NCBI GenBank assembly: GCA_019648995.1
Contig: BLXT01002256.1
Coordinates: forward strand, 354,097 to 382,302
Source of the DNA: Plakobranchus ocellatus
Taxonomy: Eukaryota > Mollusca > Gastropoda > Plakobranchidae
Direction of reading: 5' to 3'
DNA length: 28,206 bases
Positions 1-10,300 of this stretch are shown here, piece by piece. Numbering within the stretch: position 1 is the stretch's first letter; the number at the start of each line of letters is the position of its first letter. The notes under the pieces are model-generated. The model had not been told where the DNA came from and searched no databases. It worked only from the letters and a program-made list of their open reading frames with translations. The position numbers and the translations under genes are program-made.

Positions 1-3000
1 CCCCCCCCCCCTCTTCAACCAAAAAAAGAAGGGAAAAAAAGGAACAATTATTGTTTTTGGTAGCTGTGAAGGGATTTTAATACTTATCTTCAAATGGCTT
101 GTACACCATTACTTTTACACTCTTCTCTATCACCACACATACAAGTGTATCAAACAGCCACTCCCTCTGCTTCAGCAATAATCATGTAAACTTCAATGTT
201 TAGCAGAAAAAATTTATGTTCCTAATATCCACTACACTTATATTTCCTCTATTATTCCTCGTGAATAAATAACTAAAAAAAACACACTAATTTCTCTTGC
301 TCTCTTCTATGATATGTCATACAAACCTTGAATTTAGTGAGTATTTCACATTCAAAGCAAGATAAAACAAAAACAAAACAAACAAAAAAAACCCAACAAA
401 ACAAAGAAAAAAAAACATGTACTGTCACACACTATTTTTAATAATTTGTGTTTTACTATAAGGGTATACAGTTGTCATAGTATATACATGCTCCTCTTTA
501 AGCTCAGTTACAATAATCATGATAATAATTGAAAAAAACAGAATGAAAATTCAGGTATATTAGCAGAATTAATGTAAATTACCGCCTAGTTTTCTCCACC
601 TAATATGAAAAAGTAAAAGTGATTCTGTCTGAAATTAAGATAAGTTATTTGATGTCAGCTTTTTCAAACAATGCACACTAATTTTGGCTATTAAAATATT
701 AAATTTATGATTTAATAATTGAAAAATAAAAAAATTAAAAGAAAAAAAAGCTTAAATAAGAGATGTTAAAACTTTATAATCATGAGTTAGAAAATGTTAA
801 TTTAATTTTATGGATTGTAAATTAGTTTTCGCTTGGTAAAGTTTTTTTCAAGTGACTGTCCTCAGTACCCACATGCTGCTGAATATCATGGATTCTACAT
901 TTGAGTGGAAAAATTAAAATGTCATATGCTTACAATGTTAAGACTACTTCTAAGCCAAGCTATAAAAAAAAAAGACAAGAGTATGTATAATGTGGATTCA
1001 TGTTGCCCCTAGCGTAACGGTGATAAGATCGTTAAAAAAACAGAATAATATTTTTATCTTGAAGTCTCTGATCTTTTGAATGGAACCTGAATTTGAATTT
1101 TTCGCTAGCCTTTTTTCCTTCATTATAGTTTTAGTCCTTCCATTGCATTGAAGAATAGGAAGAGAGAGGGGTGGGGAGCTAAATCTTTTGCCTGGTACTA
1201 ATTATAATAGCAGAGACGCTCACGTTACATTTGTTGCTGAATCAAACTTTTGGGACTTCCTGTTTTCATTTCCCTCATGAAAGTTATCCATTTTGTCTGT
1301 TGTGCTTCACAGTTTGGCATAGCTTTATCAATAGTGTGATTACTTAAAACTTTACAAGTTCATTTACAGTACAATAAACAAGTTTCTGACATTATTAAAG
1401 TCATATCATATAAAGCTCAAAATAAAATGCAGTTAAAAGAAAAAGAAAACAGATGAAACATTCCTTCATACAAAATAAGATTTCTTTTGTATAGCATACT
1501 CCCTCCCCTCTGAAACCAGACGAAAATTCTTATCCTTTTTAGACTCCAACCATCTCGATTTTTAAGTAGATTAGACATAAAGAACAATTTATTACAAAAT
1601 TTAAAAAAGTAGTGTCCTCATCTTGAAATTGGCAATTTATTGATATTTGGTAACTTTGTAAGTTGTACAGACTCACAATAAAATTATCTAAATTAATTAG
1701 AATCAAATAAAGTAAAAGCACATAATACTAATACTATACAAACTAATACATATAACATTATATCTGGACTTTGCATGTAGAAAAGCTGGATAGATGCAAA
1801 TTTCTCTTTCTCAAAAGTATACAGAAGCAAAGCAATGTACATGTAGCTGATTAAATAAAATGGCACAATATTGATATTGATAAGCACTATGACATCATAG
1901 TGAATATTTTTTTAAAAAAGACCACCACTAGACACTACAACAATTCAAATTAGAAAAGATCACATAATGTCAAATCATGCATGCCAATATAGCAAATGAA
2001 GTCAGAAAATCAGCTCATTCATATGTTAAAACACCTTGAAAAAAAAAAAAGAAGTTTCTCTAAAGATAAAAATATAAAATAACATTACATAGACCAAATG
2101 CTAGATAAAGCAAATCCAACAGCCTAGACTTGCAAGCATATTACATATTTTAAGAGGCAGGGGAAAAAGATCTGTATAAGACAACAAAACATATGCAGTT
2201 TTGCCACAAAACAAAACACTTTTACTCCCCACTATTGCCATTTTTTTAAATGTAGAAGAAATGAAAGCCAGGCAAAGCTATTTGGATGGATGAGAATGAG
2301 CCTGAATTTAGTGTACATAAACGTACATACCCAAGCATTATACGCCTTGAGACCAATCCTAATGAGCTGAATGTCACATACAACACTTTAAGAAAAAAAT
2401 AATTTAAAGCTCTTTTCTCCTTTGAAATACTTTAACCATGCAAAACTCACTGAAAGTTGTTCCAAACTGAATCAAAATTTGAGACGTATATATGTCATTT
2501 TTTTCCTGGATATGCAAAGTTAATGTTGAGTAGTTTTGCTCATGACCCCACTATAAATCTGTATCACATTGGCTATGCATACTTCAAATAATTTATAAAG
2601 AGCTCACAAACCAAAGACAATAACATAAACATGAGCAGATTTATTGCTCTTTATCTCATGTACTGCTATTTAGGAATATACATTAAGTTACAAAAGGGTA
2701 GAGAAGCCAAACTAAACATTTAATATGACCAACTTCAGTAATTATTTATTCTTGATTTTGACATAATATGCCCCAGATGATTCTTCTAACTGTAACTTCA
2801 TCATTTACCCCACAGTAGACTTTTTATTCCTATCTTATTTGATACTTTTCTGAATTTTGCCACTAGAAAAATGAAAAGAGCATCACAGCTTGCCACTGAC
2901 GCCGCCTGAATAAAATCATAACCCAACACTACCAAATCATCAAAATTTGCTTTCCACTAACTAATTCAATGTCACACATATAATAAAAAATACCATTTTT

Positions 3001-3538
3001 TTACCTTCTGGTGAATCTGTGTAGAGATTGAGTTTTAAGGGCGGGCGAAAGAGGGATCATTTCTAGGCCAAATTTAAGCTGCCTATTTGAGCTGATGAAA
3101 ATTTTGCAGCTTAAGTATCTGGAAGGAGCAACTGTTTTCATTAAGGTTTATTTCAATTTCACACTAAAATTTGTTTATCTATTGTCTTTCTCCTATGTAA
3201 AAAGTTAGTAAGTACATGTAGAGTCTTTAAATTTAAGTTAATCAGATGCAAGTTCCATTTTGGATTAATTGAGTTGTGAGCAGGATGTACATAAGCTGAT
3301 AATTTACTCCTTCATGGAAAAAAAACCCCTTAGGATTCTGTATAAATTCTGTCAATTAATATGCATGATATGTGAACTAAAAAATTTTTACTTTTATTAC
3401 CTGTTCAAGTCAGTAAAAACTCTAGTGCAAAAGTATCAATGCACACTGTGACTGATTTACTGTGGGTACTTCACAAATTGATACTCATCATCATGTGCTT
3501 TGTTTGTCAGCACTCACAATCAAATAATTTCTTCTGCA
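1..3538. other. 3' flanking DNA, no recognisable gene
   Basis: AT-rich sequence beyond the probable 3' end of the urease gene. I found no coding exon, RNA gene or transposon with recognisable protein. It opens with a short poly-C run, which may mark the edge of an assembly piece. Short open frames here have no family signature. Confidence 0.55.
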
Positions 3539-4282
3539 TTTATTATTACTGTCCATGGCTAGCTTGTCCTTGTGACAGCTGGCTTAGTTCTTGTGATTGT
3601 ATTTCATAAGCTGTCATGCTATACAAGTGTTTTGCTAATTCCTACTAATACTTTTTGTTATACATTTGTCTTCCTAGATTGTTGACTTGTGGAGTGAGAG
3701 CAAATCAAGATCAAGACATATCCTTGCTTGATTCCCCTTACAGGGTTACAAAAAAAAAAACAGCACAAAAAGCCAAAGCTGCCCCCCCATCTTAGCTAGG
3801 CAACAATAACAAAGTTAAAAGAAAAAAAAAACGAAACAAAACATAAATTCTTTTGTTCAAATAAATCCTCTTGATTTAGTCATGACAAAAAAAGGATCAA
3901 ACAACACTTTTGAGATTCTTAAAAAAAAAAAAAAACTTTTTCAAAGCTTAGAGTCTTGGTACAAAATCAGCATACTGTGTTCAAGCAATTTTCACCATTT
4001 TTACCACTCACAATATGAATATTTTGAAATATCTTTAAAATACCTGTTTTCCCCACAGTCTACTTCCAATATAAGAGAAAAAAATTAGATCTTTTTTAAA
4101 GAGCCACATTGTCATCAAACCAGGTCTAAAGGGTGGTCATATCTTTAGAACATCATTTTTCTTGTAAAAAGGTTTTTGATACAGGATTTTTTGCTTTAAA
4201 TGGAGTCTTGTGATCAAAAAGTTCAACTTTTCATCCTCTTTACTTTGGCAATGGGAGACAAAAAGTAAAAGACTCATTGCTG
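3539..4282 (-). other. probable 3' UTR of urease, with polyadenylation signal
   Basis: Reading the minus strand from the urease stop codon, the first AATAAA is at 3544-3539 (seen as TTTATT on the plus strand). No earlier AATAAA or ATTAAA was seen. This would give a 3' UTR of about 745 nt. The assignment is inferred from the signal alone; a second AATAAA lies at 3398-3393. Confidence 0.4.
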
Positions 4283-4398
4283 TTAGAAGAGGAAGTATCT
4301 CTGAGCTAAGGACAGTCTGTCAGCAGGAGGGCATGTCAATAGAACTCTGTTCTCTTTTCCTTCTACCTTCACAGTAACTTGGTAACTCTGTGAATCCA
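4283..4398 (-). CDS. urease exon 8 (terminal exon, stop codon)
   Basis: The exon follows acceptor AAACAG and begins with TG, which completes a Val codon with the G ending exon 7. It encodes [10 protein letters not shown] near its start, [14 protein letters not shown] in the middle and RYFLF before TAA (4285-4283). This matches the urease C-terminus, where a VDPETYxV strand, an LxCxPA segment and a final RYFLF are typical. Pro-Glu of the usual VDPETY is replaced by Ser-Gln. It is 116 nt long including the stop. It has no start codon and is too short to stand out by open-frame length; family similarity identifies it. Confidence 0.92.
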
Positions 4399-7300
4399 CT
4401 GTTTCAAAAAAGAGATCAAGAATAATGAAAAATTACTGTAAACACTCCAAGCGGCAATGCCCCTCTTTCAGTGTCAAAACATTGAAAAAAACTTCTTTGC
4501 TCATACTTTCATGAAGGGGAAGTAGTTTGATTAGAAAGAAAAAAATTGATGTGCAAATACACAATAGAAAAGTTAGACTCGTATAAAATAATGTAAATAA
4601 AGGATTTTTAAAGATATGCTACTGGGTAAAAATTGACATACATGTTTTTAATTACATATTAATAATAGATGGACACACAGGTAGAGAGATATCTGTTGAC
4701 TGCATAAATGCTCAAGTGTCAATAAATATGAAATGCTCACTCATATTTACACTGTGAAGAAAAGAGAAAACTACTTTTTTGGCTAACCACTTTAATTCAA
4801 TCTTTAACATTGTCTACCTAAACTTTGTTAAAGGCGCTAAACGAGCTAGAACTTAAGAAATACAATAAATTTTAAAACTATATGTATCACCTCCTCTGTT
4901 TCATTGATTATTCTAAAGCTTTTGACAAAGTAAGACATGTAGAGCCGTTTCGTATGCTAGAAAAATTAGACATCGATGGGAAAGACCTGAGAGTAATTAG
5001 AAATTTATACTTGATCAGACTGCATCTGTATGAATTGAAGGAGAACATAGTGATTTCAAACCCATCAAAAGAGGTGTGAGGCAGCGATGTGTAATGTCTC
5101 CTGATCTTTTTAACTTATATAGTGAAATAATCTTAAGGAATCTTGATGGTATTTCAGACTTAAAAATAAATGGAGAGAATCTTAATAATCTCAGGTATGC
5201 AGATGATACAGTTTTAATAGCAGAATCAGGCAAGCAACTCCAAAAACTTCTAGATACTGTAGTTTCAGAGAGCGAAAGAATGGGCCTGTCTTTGAATGTA
5301 AAGAAAACGGAATGTATAATCATCACAAAGAAATCCTCTAACCCCAAGTGCAATCTCGTTAGCAAAGGCGAAAAAATCAAAAAAGTTACAAAATTCAAAT
5401 ATCTAGTTTACCTGATAACATCAAATGGCAGATGCACAAGTGAAATAAGTAAAAGTATAGCCATGGCTAAAGATAAAAATATTCCAAAAAAATGGAACCG
5501 ATACTGGCAAATAGAAACATGGTTTATCAAAAGAATGATGAGGATATCATGGACAGAAAAAAAGTCAAATGAATTGGTTCTGAAAGAGGCTAATCTTGAG
5601 CTATCACTAATTAAAACCATTAGACAGAGACAATTACAGTTTTTAGGCCATATTTGCCGACATAGAAGTTTAGAACACTTAGCAATCACTGGAAAGATTG
5701 AAGGCAAACGTAGTAGGGGTAGACAGAGAATAACTTTTACTAAAAATCGTAAGTCATGGGCAATAGGCAAGGGTAGCAATAACAACTTTATAAGGTTAAC
5801 TGAGAATAGGTATGAGTGGAGGAAAATGATCGCCAATGTCTGTTCCAAACAAGGTACCTGATGATGATGATGATGATGTATGACCTGTCCATGAGAAATA
5901 CTTAGTTTGTCAGGAATCCCTCAAAAGCAAAATTTTTGGAAATGGTTGAAGATATCTAAAATTAAAAGAGAAGTTGCACATTACAAATGGTAATATCTTA
6001 GATGATCTATAAAGACACTTTTGTTTATTTTGCTCTGTAGCTCTGCTGGGAAATTGCAAACAAATGACTCATTTTGCATGGACAAGTCTTTCAAAAAGGC
6101 AGGACTTAATACAAGCTTACCATCAATATCTGGACAGAAATCATTGTGAACCATATCTTTCTTCTGGACATTGCGGCAATTCTGCACAGGGTAAAATTTC
6201 TTGGTCAGACCGTAGGTCTCCAGCTTGCCTGTTTTAACAGCCACCTAGATGCATTCAAAGTTGGAAGATGGAGGACAAAAACAAAAAGCTATTGACAATA
6301 ATTGATTGCTAGGGTACATTTTAACAAAATGATACATTTAATGTATAAACATGTTATACTGATAACAATGGAGACTCAATTCAGATATGTTGATTCTGCA
6401 CACAGATATAAATGTCTCAAATTGATAAAAAGCTTTTCAAATGAGGAAGAAATTACTTAAAAATCTTCTTTCCCAAAAAGTAGTATGTGGGACATACCAA
6501 CTAACTAATTAGTTCCTTAATGAATGTTTCAAAAAATTTGGCTGATCGATATTTTGGAAAAATTGTAAAAGTTAAGATGCGCAATTGTCTAATTTTTTTT
6601 TTTGCTTTTTTTGGACAAGGCAATTTCTGTAGAAAATGATCAAAATTCTTGACATATTTTAAAATATCATTTTAAAAGATTTGTGAAAGTATCAAACTGT
6701 GCACCCACAAATTCTCAAAACCTCTCATGAATTTTCACATATTATATCCAGAAAATTAAAAAAAAATGCAGTGGGAGATGATAGATTTTGAATGTGAATC
6801 AGTGGAAATGTCAAGCTTCGAAATCTAATAACTTGAATTCTTCATTTATTTCACTAATGGAATGCCCAAGGTGATATGTTAGCTTCATTTCACTTTTTAA
6901 CTTTGAACTCTTAATTAAGGAACTCATTCTTTCACTCGCAAGCTAATTGATTGATTGATTATCGGTATACTCAGTCCACCATTAAGCAGTGATCTCAGGG
7001 TTTCTGTTAACTCATTTTCTCTCATAGGCCCTCCAACAGATTGATTGATTGATTATTGGTATACCCAGTCCACCATTAAGCGGTGATCTCAGGGTTTCTG
7101 TTCATTCACTCTCTCTCATGGGATTCCATCAGGTGCTCAAGCAAATTAAAACAAAGATAAAAATCTTTTAAAACCCAATAGAGCATATGGAGAAAAACTT
7201 TAAAAGGAATCTGGACAAAGCCTCAGATATTTCCATAGACACCGAGTTCCTTTAAGTAACCAACTATGCGAGAAGGTTTGACCTCTCGGAAAAGTCTGTA

Positions 7301-10300
7301 CAGGTCAGTTACACTGAAGTATTTCCTCCTGGTGACTTGAAATTCTGGGCATTCAATTAAAATATGCCGGACAGAGTAAAGGCTGTTGCTGGCATAGCAA
7401 AAAGGTTGTTCCTCATTTTTTAATGATTGATTGATTGATTATTGGTATACCCAGTCCACCATTAAGCGGTGATCTCAGGGTTTCTATTCACTCAGTCTCT
7501 CTCGTAGGCTTCTGTCAGATGATCAAGCAAATTAAAAGAAAGATAGAAAACCATTAAAAATCCAACAGAGTATATGAAGAGAAACTTTAAAAGGAATCTG
7601 TACAAAGCCTCAGATATTTCCATAGACACCAAGGTCCTTTAAGTAACCCACTATGCGAGAGGGATTGACCTCTCGGAAAAGTCTGTACAGCTCAGTTACA
7701 CTGAAGTATTTCCTCCTGGTGTCCTGAAAGTCTAGGCACTCAATTAAAATATGCCGGACAGTGTGTGGCCCACCCGAAGTCTACACATTGCCGTCTCCCT
7801 TTTTCTACCGGCTCCTTCGCCTCTCCTTTGGAGGTCTTCACCCAAGTTTGGGAGCACTTCGTGGAGCTTGTTTGCTCCCTCAGCATTCCAATTTTCTTGC
7901 CAGACAGAGTGGATGTAAGCGTTTATTTTAGGTTTTAAATCAGACCGGCAAATGAATTTTCCTTAGCATGATGCTCTATTTAGGGCCGCTTTTGCGAGTT
8001 TGTCCACATTCTCATTCCCCTGGATGCCTAGGTGAGCAGGAATCCAGAGAAAAAAGAGATGTGAACAGAGGGTGAAAATTTTCGGATTAAATTGTACAGG
8101 CGCCTAATATCTATTACTTTGAAATTTTTGCTTTGTATAGCCTGTAAGGCTGACAGGCTGTCACTGTAGATAACAAAGTTTTTGTGATATTTAGTGAGTT
8201 TTTTAATTTCTGTGAGCGCGAGGGCTATTCCCTCTAGCTCAGCACTGAAAACAAACGCCCCATCTCTCAGGCAAGTTGCCTTCGAGCGGTCTGGGTGTTC
8301 CGGGAAATAGGCTGCGGCCGCAACCTTTTCCTCCAGTTTAGAGCCGTCAGTAAAAACAGCATAATGGTTTGAAAATTTTTCCGTAGTTCTAAAAAATTCT
8401 TTTTTATAAGCAACTTCACTGGTATTTTCTTTTTTTTTGTTTCGTAAGAGAAATATTAATATTAACTGTGTGCTCCTCTCAAGGTGGGGGGCACTGGACA
8501 TGTAAGTTATCAAAAGTATTTAGGTTGATTTTAGCATTCTTAATATGCTCAAAAGTACTGGCGACAAGATTGGGTTCTGGTTTTGTATCAGCAGAAAAGT
8601 CAGACAATAGAGCTTCAAATACAACGTCATGGCATGGATTACGAGGCAATGATTTTAATTTTAATAAATAATTAAAAGCTAGCTTGATACGCCGATGCTC
8701 GAGAGAGGGCTCCCCAGCCTCGGCGTACAAGCTTTTAATAGGTGACGTTCTGAAGGCCCCGAGGGCTATACAAAGGCCATGATGATGTATAGGGTCCAGG
8801 GCCCTCAGAATGTGTTTTTTTCCAGAACCATATACGACACTGCCGTAGTCCAACTTGGACCGGACTAGGGTGCGGTAAAGCTTAAGAAGGATGGCTCTAT
8901 CCGCACCCCAGTCCGTATGGCCCACGACACGCAATAAATTTAATGCTTTTAAGCATTTTTTCTTTAAATACGTAACATGGTTTTTAAATGTAAGTTTTTG
9001 GTAAAAAAGGACCCCTAAGAATTTGGCCTCACCCTTCACGGGATTGGCTGGCCGTCCAGATGAAGGGCAGGCTCAGCATAAATTCTTTGTCCGTGGAAAA
9101 TTTGAAACCGTTCTCAGAGACCCATTTTTGAATGTTATTAATACATAACTGATGATGCTGCAGGTGTTTACCCTCGGCGTAAATGGCAAAATCATCAACA
9201 AATAAAGATGCATTTACATGTTTAGAAACGGAATTAATTATATTATTTATTTTTAAGTTGAAAAGCATAGGGGACAGAATACTGCCTTGGCGAACACCAT
9301 TTTCCTGGTGGTAAGAAGAAGAAAACAAGTCCTCTGCTTTAACTTAAAAAAGGGTGGTGTTTTAGAAAATTTGACATGAAAATGGGCAACCTGCCCCTGA
9401 AATCGGGGTCGAAAAGATCTTTTAAAATTCCATACCTCCATGAAGTATCATAAGCTTTTTCTAGATAAAAAAAAAAAACGCCAGAACTTGCTTTTTTCTG
9501 GCAAAAGCCTTTTTGATAAAGGTTTCCAGTCTGACCAAGTGATCCAATGTGCTAAAGTCCTTCCTGAAACCGCACTGTACCTTTGACAGCAGGTTTCTGG
9601 ACTCAAGCACATGGACCATTCGGTCATTCACCATCCGCTCTAGGGTCTTACACAAGCAGCTCGTGAGCGCAATAGGCCTATAGTTGGAAGGATCTGAAGG
9701 ATCCTTCCCAGGTTTTGGAATTGGAACCACCAAAGCCTCCCCCCAAGATGGGGGGATGTCCCTGGTGGTCCAAATGTTATTAAAGAGTTTAAGAAGAGTA
9801 TGCAGGCAGGATTCGAGAAGGTGCCTCAGGAACTGATAGTAAACACCACCAGGACCTGCGGCAGACTCGTTAGATTTATTAACTGGATTTTTAAGTTCCT
9901 CCATGATAAAAGGATTATTATACGGTTCATTATTTTCAGGTGAAAAATTTAAATTTAAATTTTTCTTTTTCAGCTCTTCGTTTGGTTTGTTGGAAATTTT
10001 TAGAATAATTTTTTGAGCTGGAGTTTTTTTAAAAAGTTTCAGCCAGATAATCAGCATGATCTTTAGGGTCTGAAATGATCTGGCCGTCTTTTTTAAGATG
10101 ACAAGAAGGGGCAAACTTTTGCCTTTAATTTTTCTTATTTTCTTCCAAACGGTTTTAGAGGAAGTATTTGAATTTAAAGAGGATACATATGTCTTCTAAG
10201 ACTCTTTCTTGGAATTTTTAATAATAAATTTAGCTTTGGCTTTTTGTTTTTTAAAATTTATGAAATTTTCAAGGTAGGCGCTTTAAAATACTTCCTTTGA

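Larger units (their letters stand above)
4830..5878 (+). mobile_element. RTE/BovB-like LINE, 5'-truncated and decayed copy
   Basis: The reverse transcriptase remnant carries [11 protein letters not shown], a QRCVMSP block, LRYADDT and a C-terminal QFLGHICRH...[13 protein letters not shown] block, all typical of the RTE clade that includes BovB. The copy ends in a short (TGA)n array, the usual RTE 3' tail, with almost no 3' UTR. It lies antisense to urease. The endonuclease region is missing, so the copy is 5'-truncated; its left limit, set where frame similarity fades upstream of the first RT block, is approximate. No target-site duplication was identified. Confidence 0.85.
4399..6120 (-). 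other. urease intron 7
   Basis: Donor GTAAGC at 6120 and acceptor AAACAG ending at 4399. About 60 percent of the intron is the RTE-like LINE fragment at 4830-5878. The remainder (4399-4829 and 5879-6120) is AT-rich and shows nothing else I can name. Confidence 0.85.

Noticed and set aside
2990..3030. Possible micro-exon with acceptor CTACACAG and donor GTAAAA on the minus strand
   Set aside because: The urease coding sequence already ends at 4283. A 12-nt exon supported only by splice-like dinucleotides is not credible.
5015..5848. Two minus-strand frames of 127 and 146 codons
   Set aside because: Antisense shadows of the RTE reverse transcriptase; hydrophobic, without known motifs.
5981..6120. 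C-terminal extension of the exon 7 open frame
   Set aside because: No urease similarity beyond the GTAAGC donor at 6120, while exon 8 supplies the conserved C-terminus in the correct phase.
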